From Methylocystis sp. B8 (lineage in GTDB: Bacteria; Pseudomonadota; Alphaproteobacteria; Rhizobiales; Beijerinckiaceae), in contig NZ_VBTZ01000002.1 of the NCBI RefSeq assembly GCF_005771425.1, positions 328,618-392,617 of the forward strand: DNA of 64,000 nt, in the 5' to 3' direction. Below, in pieces: positions 55,789 through 63,801 of the stretch. The notes beneath the pieces are model-generated. The model made no database searches. It was not told where the DNA came from and worked only from the letters and a program-made list of their open reading frames with translations. Both the position numbers and the translations under genes were made by a program. Within the stretch, counting starts at the first letter, position 1; the number at the start of each line of letters is the position of its first letter.

Positions 55789-55807
55789 TGTCAAGTGTGC
55801 CTTGACA
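55789..55807. promoter_or_regulatory. Operator-like dyad 2 upstream of the zinc-finger-bio operon
   Basis: TGTCAAGTGTGCCTTGACA has perfect 7-bp arms (TGTCAAG/CTTGACA) and a 5-bp spacer. Its centre is 33 bp from that of dyad 1, about three helical turns, so a protein could bind both on one face. It lies between the zinc-finger gene and the divergent methyltransferase gene. It does not resemble the alphaproteobacterial BioR consensus as I know it. Confidence 0.55.
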
Positions 55808-55875
55808 TTCCGGCGCTTGAATATGACACGCTAAAGCGCGATTTACAGAGTGTCGTTTCCTCCGGAGCAGCCGCA

Positions 55876-56358
55876 ATGAATGCGCCGATGAGCGCCCATG
55901 CGCCTTCCCGCTATCCCTGGCCCCCGATCCTAATGGCGCTGACGCTCGCTGCCGGGCTTGCGCTCGACGCCGCGACGCGGGCTTCGCTCATCGATCGCGC
56001 TTCTTCCTCTCTGCCGCAGGTCGCCGGGGTAGCCATCGTCGTCCTGGCGATCGCCAATGATGTCTGGTGCTTTCGCATTCTCTCACGCCATCAAACAACG
56101 ATCCTGCCACATCGCGCCGCGTCCTATCTCGTGACCGAGGGGCCCTTCCGCTTTTCGCGCAATCCGATCTATGTGTCTCACGTCGCACTGATTTTCGGAC
56201 TGGGGCTATTCCTTGGCTCGCCGTTTACGCTGTTGTTGACGCCCGTTCTGGCTTTTGGCCTGACAAAGCTCGCCATTGAGCCCGAAGAACGGCATCTTCT
56301 TGAGAAATTTGGCGGCGACTATCGGTCCTATATGGCGCGCACCCGGCGGTGGCTCTAA
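55876..56358 (+). CDS. Isoprenylcysteine/phospholipid methyltransferase-like membrane protein
   Basis: A 160-residue membrane protein with four predicted helices of the ICMT/PEMT-like family. The C-terminal half has the SAM-binding pattern [19 protein letters not shown] and [26 protein letters not shown], which is conserved in these enzymes. The bacterial substrate is uncertain. GGAG precedes the ATG at 55876; a frame from 55774 would begin inside the dyad region. Its stop is 32 bp ahead of the preferred copA start, so co-transcription with copA is likely. Confidence 0.82.
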   Translation: MNAPMSAHAPSRYPWPPILMALTLAAGLALDAATRASLIDRASSSLPQVAGVAIVVLAIANDVWCFRILSRHQTTILPHRAASYLVTEGPFRFSRNPIYVSHVALIFGLGLFLGSPFTLLLTPVLAFGLTKLAIEPEERHLLEKFGGDYRSYMARTRRWL

Positions 56359-56390
56359 ACTGCGCGGCGCGGAAAGAGGCGGCAAAAAAA

Positions 56391-59138
56391 ATGGACGCGA
56401 CGGCGGCGGGCGAGCGCATCGACTTCACCGTGCGAGGCATGACTTGCGCCTCCTGCGTATCGCATGTCGAGAAGGTCCTTGCGCACACGCCCGGCGTGAA
56501 ATCGGCGCATGTGAATCTCGCCACTGAAAGGGCGGAAGTTTCGCTCGCGCCGGACACAAATCTTACGCAGCTCGTCAAATCCGTCTCCGATGCCGGCTAT
56601 GAGCCGGTCGTCGAGACGATAGAGATGGGCGTCGGCGGCATGACCTGCGCCTCCTGTGTCGCTCATGTCGAGAAGGCCCTGAGCGCCGTTCCGGGCGTCA
56701 TCGAGGCGAAAGTCAATCTCGCGACCGAACGCGCATCCGTGCGTGCGCTCGCCGGCCCCGGCCTGACAGATCGCCTGCGCCGCGCCATTTCGCAAGCGGG
56801 CTATGAACCTCGACAGATCGAGACCGATTCAGGCGGCGCGGATCGCGAGCGGGCCCGGCGGGAAGAGGAAATGCGCGCGCTGCGCTTCCGACTCATCGTC
56901 GCCGCCATTCTAACGGCGCCGATCTTCGTCGTTGAAATGGGCGGCCATCTCATTCCAGCGGTTCATCACTGGGCGATGACCACAATCGGCGAGGCCAGGA
57001 TCCGCGAGATTTCCTTCCTGCTCGCCAGCGTCGTGCTGTTCGGCCCCGGTCTCGTGTTCTTCCTCAAGGGGATTCCGTCGCTGTTGCGACGGCAGCCTGA
57101 CATGAATGCGCTCGTCGCGACGGGCACGCTCAGCGCCTATCTCTATTCGGTCGTCGCGACTTTTGCGCCTAGCGCGCTGCCGGCGGGATCGGTGCATGTC
57201 TATTACGAAGCGGCCGTCGTCATCGTCACTTTGATCCTCTTTGGCCGCTATCTCGAGGCGCGCGCCAAGGGCCGCACATCGGAGGCGATCCGCGCCTTGG
57301 CGCGGCTGCAGCCAAAGACCGCGCGCGTCGAACGCGACGGCGCGACAGTAGATGTCGATATCGATGAGGTTCGCGTCGGCGATATCGTTCTGGTTCGGCC
57401 GGGCGAGCGTGTCCCCACAGATGGCGTGGTCACGCAGGGCGCGTCCCACGTCGACGAGTCGATGGTCACTGGCGAACCGGCGCCCGTCGCAAAAAGGCCT
57501 GGCGCCGCCGTCACGGGGGCGACCGTCAACGGCTCCGGCGCGTTCTCGTTTCGCGCGACCCGCGTCGGCGCGGATACGACGCTCGCCGGCATCATCCGCA
57601 TGGTCGAGCAGGCGCAAGGGGCGAAGCTCCCGATTCAGGCGATGGTGGATCGCGTCACGGCAGTTTTCGTTCCCGCTGTCTTCGCCGTCGCGACGCTGAC
57701 CTTCGTTATCTGGATGCTGATTGGACCAGAGCCGCGCCTCACCTATGCGCTGGTCAACGCGGTCGCCGTGCTCATCATCGCCTGCCCCTGCGCCATGGGT
57801 CTGGCGACGCCGGCGGCGATCATGACCGGCACCGGCCGCGCGGCGGAGCTCGGCGTGCTGTTCCGCAAGGGCGAGGCGCTGCAGACACTGCGGGACGTCA
57901 CTCTCATCGCCTTCGACAAAACCGGCACGCTCACCCATGGCAAGCCGCGCCTCACCGATCTCGTCGTGACACGGGGCAAGAAGGAAACGGACATTCTGTG
58001 TCTCGCGGCGAGCGTCGAAGCGCAGTCGGAACACCCCGTTGGCGCTGCGCTGGTCGCCGCCGCCAGGGCCGCTGACCTCGCACTTTCGCCCTGCGCCGAC
58101 TTTAAGTCAGTCGCCGGCATGGGCGTCACCGGAACCGTTGACCGCAAGAGCATCGCCGTCGGCGCCGAGCGCTTCATGGCGTCGCTCGGCGTCGACGCGG
58201 CGCCCTTCGCCCAGGACGCCCAGAGGCTCGCCGAGGACGGCAAGACGCCGCTGTATGTCGCGGTCGATGGGAAACTCGCCGCCATTCTCTCCGTCGCCGA
58301 CGATCTGAAGCCGACGAGCCGTGCGGCGATCGACGCAATTCATTCGATCGGCGTGAATACGGCGATGATCACCGGCGACGACGAGCGCACCGCTAGAGCG
58401 ATCGCCCGAAGGCTCGGAATCGACGAGGTGATCGCCGGCGTTCTCCCCGATGGAAAAGTCGCCACGCTCGAGCGCCTGCGAGAAGCAAATAAGATCGCCT
58501 TCGTCGGCGACGGCGTGAACGACGCGCCGGCGCTCGCCGCCGCCGACGCCGGCATCGCCATCGGCACGGGAACCGACATTGCGATCGAAGCCGCCGACGT
58601 CGTGTTGATGTCGGGCGATCTCGCGAAGGTTCCGGCGGCGCTCGCCATCTCGCGGGCGACGATGCGCAACATTAAACAGAATCTGTTCTGGGCTTTCGGC
58701 TATAACGTGCTGCTCATCCCCGTCGCAGCGGGCGTTCTTTATCCGGTCAACGGCATGTTGCTTTCGCCGATGTTCGGCGCTGCGGCCATGGCGCTGTCGA
58801 GCGTTTTTGTGCTTACCAATGCCTTGCGCCTACGCCGCTTTGAGCCGCCAGCGGTCATTGCGTCCGCGGAGACAGCCGGTCAGGCGCGGATGATCGAAAC
58901 TGAAGCGGCGGATAAAGAAATCAAGGAGGAAGCGATGACGACATTTAACGTGCAAGACATGACCTGCAATATGTGCGTGAAACATGTCACCAAGGCCGTG
59001 CAAGCGGTCGAGCCGAACGCCGACGTCAAAGTCGATCTCGCTGCCGGCAAGGTCGATGTGACTCCGGCGCCGAAGGACGCGCAGGCGCTCGCCAAGGCGA
59101 TTACCGAAGCGGGCTATCCCGCTCAGGTCGCCGCGTGA
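56391..59138 (+). CDS. copA: Copper-translocating P1B-type ATPase with three HMA domains, one C-terminal
   Basis: A 915-residue pump for Cu(I) export. Two N-terminal HMA domains have GMTCASC (Cys 19/22 and 86/89). The membrane CPC motif is at 465-467 ([13 protein letters not shown]), the phosphorylation site D509 lies in [10 protein letters not shown], the HP motif in SEHPVGAAL, and the hinge in [15 protein letters not shown]. Unusually, a linker and a third HMA domain with DMTCNMC (Cys 859/862) follow the last helices. The ATG at 56391 is chosen; an ATG at 56349 overlaps the upstream stop. A strong internal ribosome site precedes the third domain. The gene converges toward the copper-dependent pmo operon. 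Confidence 0.93.
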   Translation: MDATAAGERIDFTVRGMTCASCVSHVEKVLAHTPGVKSAHVNLATERAEVSLAPDTNLTQLVKSVSDAGYEPVVETIEMGVGGMTCASCVAHVEKALSAVPGVIEAKVNLATERASVRALAGPGLTDRLRRAISQAGYEPRQIETDSGGADRERARREEEMRALRFRLIVAAILTAPIFVVEMGGHLIPAVHHWAMTTIGEARIREISFLLASVVLFGPGLVFFLKGIPSLLRRQPDMNALVATGTLSAYLYSVVATFAPSALPAGSVHVYYEAAVVIVTLILFGRYLEARAKGRTSEAIRALARLQPKTARVERDGATVDVDIDEVRVGDIVLVRPGERVPTDGVVTQGASHVDESMVTGEPAPVAKRPGAAVTGATVNGSGAFSFRATRVGADTTLAGIIRMVEQAQGAKLPIQAMVDRVTAVFVPAVFAVATLTFVIWMLIGPEPRLTYALVNAVAVLIIACPCAMGLATPAAIMTGTGRAAELGVLFRKGEALQTLRDVTLIAFDKTGTLTHGKPRLTDLVVTRGKKETDILCLAASVEAQSEHPVGAALVAAARAADLALSPCADFKSVAGMGVTGTVDRKSIAVGAERFMASLGVDAAPFAQDAQRLAEDGKTPLYVAVDGKLAAILSVADDLKPTSRAAIDAIHSIGVNTAMITGDDERTARAIARRLGIDEVIAGVLPDGKVATLERLREANKIAFVGDGVNDAPALAAADAGIAIGTGTDIAIEAADVVLMSGDLAKVPAALAISRATMRNIKQNLFWAFGYNVLLIPVAAGVLYPVNGMLLSPMFGAAAMALSSVFVLTNALRLRRFEPPAVIASAETAGQARMIETEAADKEIKEEAMTTFNVQDMTCNMCVKHVTKAVQAVEPNADVKVDLAAGKVDVTPAPKDAQALAKAITEAGYPAQVAA
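58935..59138 (+). CDS. Possible nested CopZ-like copper chaperone made from within copA
   Basis: The last 67 codons of copA, in the same frame, begin with ATG at 58935, preceded by AAGGAGG (58923-58929) at 5-nt spacing, among the strongest ribosome sites in this window. The product would be a complete HMA domain ([14 protein letters not shown] to the stop), the usual length of a free CopZ chaperone. I infer either a former separate copZ gene fused by loss of the copA stop codon or deliberate production of both forms. Confidence 0.5.
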   Translation: MTTFNVQDMTCNMCVKHVTKAVQAVEPNADVKVDLAAGKVDVTPAPKDAQALAKAITEAGYPAQVAA

Positions 59139-59193
59139 GACGGCCCTGCATTTCGGTGACGAATGATTGCGAGCGCGCCATGACAAAAGCGTC

Positions 59194-60081
59194 ATGACAG
59201 ACTCCACGACGCGCTCGCTCGCCGGCAAAACGCTCTTCATCACCGGCGCGAGCCGCGGCATCGGCCTCGCCATCGCGCTGCGCGCGGCGCGCGACGGCGC
59301 CAACATCGTCGTCGCGGCGAAGAGCGTGACGGAAAATCCAAAAATTCCGGGCACCATCTACACTGCCGCAGCCGAGATCGAAGCGGCGGGCGGTCAGGCG
59401 CTCGCCGTGCCGTGCGACATTCGCTTCGAAGATCAGGTCGAAGCGGCGGTTCATCAGGCCGTGTCCTGCTTTGGCGGGATCGATATTCTTATCAACAACG
59501 CCAGCGCCATTGATCTGCGCAGCATCGGCGCGCTTGAGATGAAGCGCTTCGATCTGATGCAGCAGATCAATGCGCGTGGGACTTATCTTGGCTGCAAGGC
59601 GGCGCTGCCGCATCTGCGGAAATCCGCCAACCCGCATATTCTGACGCTATCGCCGCCGATCGATTTGAACCCGAAGTGGTTCTCTCCGAACCTCGCTTAT
59701 ACAATGTCGAAATATGGAATGAGCCTCGTAACTCTTGGTCTCGCAAGGGATCTCATGTCCACCGGCGTCGCAGCGAATTCATTGTGGCCCGAGACTGCGA
59801 TCGCGACCGCCGCCGTCAGCAATCTTCTCGGCGGCGACGAATTGCTGCGCCATTCACGAAAGCCTGAGATCGTCGCCGACGCCGCGCACGCCATCCTAGT
59901 TCGACCCGCAAAGAGCTGCAGCGGCAATTTCTTTATAGATGTGCAGGTTTTGGCGGAAGAAGGCATGACGGACTTTTCGACTTACGCCGTCGACCCAAGA
60001 GTCGACGCAGCGCTCGACTTTTTCCTCGACGAGCCGATTACCCCCGGAGTGATGAAAACGGCGTTTCACATCGAGAAATAG
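59194..60081 (+). CDS. HSDL2-like short-chain dehydrogenase/reductase
   Basis: A 295-residue NAD(P)-dependent oxidoreductase. It has the cofactor loop ITGASRGIGLAIALRAA, the NNAS motif in ILINNASAIDL, and the active-site YTMSKYG. The segment VVAAKSVTENPKIPGTIY is characteristic of hydroxysteroid dehydrogenase-like protein 2 relatives, which include bacterial lipid-metabolism enzymes. The ATG at 59194 gives the usual start; a frame from 59167 is alternative. It lies 55 bp after copA on the same strand and abuts the convergent NicO gene with no gap. Confidence 0.88.
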   Translation: MTDSTTRSLAGKTLFITGASRGIGLAIALRAARDGANIVVAAKSVTENPKIPGTIYTAAAEIEAAGGQALAVPCDIRFEDQVEAAVHQAVSCFGGIDILINNASAIDLRSIGALEMKRFDLMQQINARGTYLGCKAALPHLRKSANPHILTLSPPIDLNPKWFSPNLAYTMSKYGMSLVTLGLARDLMSTGVAANSLWPETAIATAAVSNLLGGDELLRHSRKPEIVADAAHAILVRPAKSCSGNFFIDVQVLAEEGMTDFSTYAVDPRVDAALDFFLDEPITPGVMKTAFHIEK

Positions 60082-60978
60082 CTAAGCGAGCGCGGCGGCT
60101 CCCGAGGCGATCGTATAGGCGCCGATGACGGCGACGATTGCGCCGGAAAAATAGGGCGCGCGCGCCGCAAAGGCCTCGAACGCCGGCCAGCGCGAGGCGG
60201 CGTGACGCAGGCCGAGCGCCGCTGCGACACCGACCAGCACGAGAGTCAGCGCCAGACCGACGCTGAAGCACAGCACGAGCAGCGCGCCCAGTCCGATGCG
60301 TCCGACCTGCAGACACAGAAGGAGCACGGTGATCGAAGCCGGACAGGGAATGAGGCCGCCTGTCAGGCCGAAAAGAATGATCTGGCCCGTTGTCACCCGA
60401 CGATTGGCGAAGCGACGTTCGATATCCAGCGCGTGTTCGCGCTCATGCGCATCGGCGTAGACGGTCGGATCGACGTCTAGAAGTTCGCTTTCGAATTGCT
60501 CTTCCTGGTGACTGTGCGGAATTCCGGCGTCATGCGCGTGAACATGCGCGCCGGCATGCGTGTGGCCGATCGCCAAACGAGCGCCGCCGCCGCCGACTTC
60601 TCGCGCCTGTGTGGTTTGGCCCTTAGAGACGGCGATGTCGCGCCAGCTTCGCCAAATCATCCAGAGAGCGACGAGGAGGATCAGAGCGCCAGAAACGATC
60701 TGCAGATAAGGCTCATTCGCCTCGACGTTGAGTTGCGCGCCGAAATAGAGTCCCGCGAGCGCGATCGCCCAGACAATGGCCGTATGGGAAAGCGTCGCCG
60801 CGACGCCGAGCAACACCGCTTGCGCCACAGTGCCGCGGACAGCAACGATGAACGCCGCCATCATCGTCTTAGAGTGGCCGGGTTCGAGCCCGTGCAATGC
60901 GCCCAACGCCACTGCGCTCGGCGCAAAAATCCAGGCGTTCGCCGCGCCGGCGCGGAAGACTTCAGAAAGGTCGGACAT
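60082..60978 (-). CDS. NicO/RcnA-like nickel-cobalt permease
   Basis: A 298-residue membrane protein with about six helices. ALHGLEPGHSKTMMAAFI provides the conserved His residues, GGLIPCPASITVLLL is the second NicO signature, and a loop is rich in His (AIGHTHAGAHVHAHDAG and IPHSHQEE). This matches the RcnA efflux type better than the DUF1007-coupled protein elsewhere in the window. The stop directly abuts the dehydrogenase stop. It lies downstream of pmoB on the same strand, beyond the pmo terminator, so it probably has its own promoter. Confidence 0.88.
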   Translation of the reverse strand: MSDLSEVFRAGAANAWIFAPSAVALGALHGLEPGHSKTMMAAFIVAVRGTVAQAVLLGVAATLSHTAIVWAIALAGLYFGAQLNVEANEPYLQIVSGALILLVALWMIWRSWRDIAVSKGQTTQAREVGGGGARLAIGHTHAGAHVHAHDAGIPHSHQEEQFESELLDVDPTVYADAHEREHALDIERRFANRRVTTGQIILFGLTGGLIPCPASITVLLLCLQVGRIGLGALLVLCFSVGLALTLVLVGVAAALGLRHAASRWPAFEAFAARAPYFSGAIVAVIGAYTIASGAAALA

Positions 60979-61313
60979 CGAGGCGGCGCGGGCTCCTCAG
61001 GCGCTGTATCGAAGCCATGAGAGATTGGGAGACCGGCTTTGCGGCGTCGAGGGCTTGGCCGGCCTCCGGTGAGCCTTGCCCCGTTAATTTTATAGTGAGC
61101 GCCGCGCGACGAAACAAGCAATAGAGATAGAGCAAGCCAAAGTCGCCGCGTGGAGAGGGAAGCGGGACGCAAGAAAAGCGTTTCAACCCGAGATGATTCA
61201 TCGCGCCGAGGTCTCGCCGGACGCCATCGACAAACGCTTCATATCGTTTCGGCAAAACAAAACCCCCGGCTTTAAGGGCCGGGGGCATTTGTTTTTGGTT
61301 TCGTCAGTATCGC
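60979..61313. other. Intergenic region between pmoB and the RcnA-like gene
   Basis: This 335-bp stretch holds the pmo operon terminator at its right end and should hold the promoter of the RcnA-like gene at its left. A 108-codon minus-strand frame crosses it but overlaps the RcnA-like start and has no protein-like features. Confidence 0.5.
61256..61285 (-). terminator. Terminator of the pmoCAB operon
   Basis: On the minus strand GCCGGGGG/CCCCCGGC arms (61263-61270 with 61278-61285) form a perfect 8-bp stem with a 7-nt loop, followed by TTTTGTTTT. It lies about 30 bp after the pmoB stop. Confidence 0.9.
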
Positions 61314-62576
61314 TTAGGGCATATCGCCGGCGACGAACTTCGGAATGACCGGACCGCCGATTTCGGCCGCGAAGCGGCGTCCCGACGGCGAGAAGAACAT
61401 CAGCAGGCCGCCGATCTGGCTGTCGGTGTCGTAAGCCAGGTCAGACAGACGCTCGATGTCCCAACGCGCGTCCTGCACCTTCACGGCGATTTCCTTGGTC
61501 TCGCCCGGCGCGATCGGCGTCGGGTCCGTCGACAGACCGCGGTCGGCCAACAGATAGTCCGGGAAGTCGGGCTTCGTCGTGAACACGTCAGGGTTCAGGA
61601 AGCGCAGGCCGGCCGTGGTGTATTCGCCAAGGCGCAGCGGCTCAGAGCTCGAGTTCGTGACCTTGACGTTGATCGTCAGCTCACGCCCAGGAACCTTGTA
61701 GACGCCGCCGTTGAGCTCGGCCGACACGCGCTCCTTGCCGACGCCCGCCGTGCCGTCAGTCACGATCGGCGTCAGAGGCTTCTGCAAGCCCGCCTGAAGC
61801 GGGATCGTGCGCGGGAAGGTCGAGTTCGTCACGGCGTAGCCGACGATCGTCGCGAGGATCGTCAGAGCCAGGACGATCGCGCCAATGCGCTTGTCCTCAT
61901 CCGTCACCTGATCGTCGATCTTGCCCGTGGCGACGCGCAGATAAGAGGCGATGATGCCCTTACGCACGAACCAGAACAGGATCCACGCCGCGCCAACCGC
62001 AAGCCACGGCAGATGCCACGCATAAACGCGGCTGATGCCATAGGTCTCGAGGTCGACCGTCGAGCCGTCAAGCAACGTCACCGGATCGGTGAAGTCCTTC
62101 ATGTCGCCCTTGATCTCGATCCACTGGCCGGGGCCGATGATCGGACCGCCGCCCTCGACGTTGATCTGCGCATGAACGTGCCAACGGCCCGCGCGACGGC
62201 CGCGCAGGTTGATCGAGAAGGCGTAGTCGTTGCCAGGAACAAGCGACACCGAACGCGGCGCAAACTGCTCGCCGATGAACTGCGCCGTGCGCACCAGAAC
62301 CGGACCGGGCTCGCCGGCGTTCAGGAACGACACGCGCGGATTGGCGACCGCCTGCGGCCAGGCCGAGAACACATGGATCTTGCCCTGCAGCACCATCTCT
62401 TCATTGACGTTCACCGTCGTCTTTGACCACGAAACGTCATACCAGTTCAGCGTGCGCATCCGCAGAAACGCCTGCTGAGACTTCTCGCCGTGCGCCGACG
62501 CAGGAGCGACAGCTCCAAGGGTCGCCGCCACAGCCGCCGCCGCGCCAATCGCAGCGAGCTTGACGAAGTTTTTCAT
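61314..62576 (-). CDS. pmoB: Particulate methane monooxygenase subunit B
   Basis: A 420-residue subunit with two periplasmic cupredoxin-like domains joined by two membrane helices. A signal peptide ends in APASA, leaving His29 of HGEKSQQ at the mature N-terminus. This His and the WHVHAQ pair correspond to the known PmoB copper site residues. Membrane segments lie near WLAVGAAWILFWFV and IGAIVLALTILATIVGYAV. The start at 62576 is preceded by GGGAGG; the frame continues upstream to 62678 only as leader. It is the last gene of the pmoCAB operon. Confidence 0.97.
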   Translation of the reverse strand: MKNFVKLAAIGAAAAVAATLGAVAPASAHGEKSQQAFLRMRTLNWYDVSWSKTTVNVNEEMVLQGKIHVFSAWPQAVANPRVSFLNAGEPGPVLVRTAQFIGEQFAPRSVSLVPGNDYAFSINLRGRRAGRWHVHAQINVEGGGPIIGPGQWIEIKGDMKDFTDPVTLLDGSTVDLETYGISRVYAWHLPWLAVGAAWILFWFVRKGIIASYLRVATGKIDDQVTDEDKRIGAIVLALTILATIVGYAVTNSTFPRTIPLQAGLQKPLTPIVTDGTAGVGKERVSAELNGGVYKVPGRELTINVKVTNSSSEPLRLGEYTTAGLRFLNPDVFTTKPDFPDYLLADRGLSTDPTPIAPGETKEIAVKVQDARWDIERLSDLAYDTDSQIGGLLMFFSPSGRRFAAEIGGPVIPKFVAGDMP

Positions 62577-62723
62577 CGATAAACCTCCCAGGTTCCTCTT
62601 CCCGGCCGCCGCCTCGCGCGCCAACCGGACTTGCTTCTCTCGCAGCGGACTTGAAAGACTTCCTCTTAAAGCTCCCAAAGCCCGCCGCTCTTCTTTCCTT
62701 GCAAACTTCCTTGCAGAGCCGCC

Positions 62724-62744
62724 GCGGCGCAGCCTTAGCGCCGC
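62724..62744 (-). promoter_or_regulatory. Hairpin in the pmoA-pmoB intercistronic region
   Basis: GCGGCGC (62724-62730) and GCGCCGC (62738-62744) can form a 7-bp stem 17 nt beyond the pmoA stop in the 184-nt gap. It may protect or process the message. There is no T run, so it is unlikely to be a terminator. Confidence 0.5.
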
Positions 62745-62760
62745 AGCAAGCGACGATCGC

Positions 62761-63519
62761 TTAAATCGTGTCGATGACCTTGGTCGTCGAATACCAACGA
62801 CCCATGAACCACCACAGGAAGTAAACCATCATCGAGACGAAGCCCGAGAAGAACGCCGCAACCGGCACAACGTCCTTACCGAAGGTGCGCAGCGTGCCGC
62901 GCTCGACCATGCGGATATATTCCGGCATCGAGGTGCGGACGAAGTGGAAGCCGATCAGATCCGCAAGCGTCATCAGCTGCCCATGCTGCTCGGTCGCCTG
63001 GTGGAACGCCGCAATCGCCGGCCAGTTGTTCGGGTAGAACAACAGACCCCAGCCCAGCGAACCAACAATCGCCGTGATCACATAGGAGCCCGACAGAAGC
63101 AGGATCACGTCAAGCCAGATCGCCGGAACGATCAGAGCCGACGGGAACACAAGGCTGATCGGGAAGTAGGTCCAGCCCCAGAAGTTGACGTAGCGGTTGA
63201 TCCACTCGCCAATCAAAAGGCCAAGAGCCGCGAACACCGCGCCAAACGGCAGACGGAAGTTCACCCACCAGAACGCCTGCGACGCCGCGCAGAAGGTCAC
63301 GCCAAGAATCGGCACGACCGTCGGCCACATACGACGATCCTTCCAGTCAACCCAGAAGTCCCAGTCGCCCGCCGTCAGCATGAAGTGGACGTGATAGCCG
63401 CCAAGAACGGCGAAGAACAGAAGAACAAGAAGCATCCAGTCGACCGTCTGGACGCAACCCGCCGCCTCGGCGACGGAGTTGAACGGACCGACCGCCCCCC
63501 CGCTTTTCGATTGTGACAT
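62761..63519 (-). CDS. pmoA: Particulate methane monooxygenase subunit A
   Basis: A 252-residue membrane subunit with about seven helices, the standard methanotroph marker. It begins MSQSKSGGAVGPFNSVAEA and contains AGDWDFWVDWKDRR, NFWGWTYFPISLVFPS and WYSTTKVIDTI, matching Methylocystis-type conventional PmoA as I remember it. AAGGAGAAG lies ahead of the ATG at 63519. It sits between pmoC and pmoB in the standard order. I take it for the conventional pMMO1 rather than the PmoA2 isozyme, from memory of these sequences. Confidence 0.97.
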   Translation of the reverse strand: MSQSKSGGAVGPFNSVAEAAGCVQTVDWMLLVLLFFAVLGGYHVHFMLTAGDWDFWVDWKDRRMWPTVVPILGVTFCAASQAFWWVNFRLPFGAVFAALGLLIGEWINRYVNFWGWTYFPISLVFPSALIVPAIWLDVILLLSGSYVITAIVGSLGWGLLFYPNNWPAIAAFHQATEQHGQLMTLADLIGFHFVRTSMPEYIRMVERGTLRTFGKDVVPVAAFFSGFVSMMVYFLWWFMGRWYSTTKVIDTI

Positions 63520-63603
63520 CACTCTTCTCCTTGGTGTTTTCTCGAACCTTGAGTAAAGCCCGAGCTCTTTCCTTAAAGCTCCGGCCCTTTCCCGGCCGGC
63601 GCC

Positions 63604-63630
63604 CGGACGGCGGATCTCCCCCGCCGTCCG
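63604..63630 (-). promoter_or_regulatory. Strong hairpin in the pmoC-pmoA gap (distal)
   Basis: CGGACGGCGG (63604-63613) and CCGCCGTCCG (63621-63630) give a perfect 10-bp stem with a 7-nt loop, about 85 nt ahead of the pmoA start. It probably affects mRNA stability or processing. Confidence 0.65.
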
Positions 63631-63765
63631 CATCGCTTTTAAAAAGCCCTTCGCGCCCGATGGTCTTTAAGAGCCAGAAAGCTCGTTTTAAGACCGCAAC
63701 CAGAGAACCCAGTCGCCAAAGCGACAGGCAAGCTCTTAAGTTTCGCGAAAAGCTTGAGAGCCAAA

Positions 63766-63790
63766 CGCCGCCCGCATCACGCGGGCGGCG
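63766..63790 (-). promoter_or_regulatory. Strong hairpin just after pmoC
   Basis: CGCCGCCCGC (63766-63775) and GCGGGCGGCG (63781-63790) form a perfect 10-bp stem with a 5-nt loop, 11 nt after the pmoC stop. There is no T run, so partial termination or mRNA 3'-end protection of pmoC is more likely than full termination. Confidence 0.65.
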
Positions 63791-63801
63791 CCAAGTCTCG
63801 A

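Noticed and set aside
60870..60900. GGGTTCGAGCCC, similar to a tRNA T-arm
   Set aside because: It lies inside the RcnA-like coding region at the conserved ALHGLEPGHSK motif, and no acceptor, D or anticodon stems can be formed around it.
60962..61288. 108-codon minus-strand frame between pmoB and the RcnA-like gene
   Set aside because: It begins in the pmo terminator region, overlaps the start of the RcnA-like gene and has no recognisable domain.
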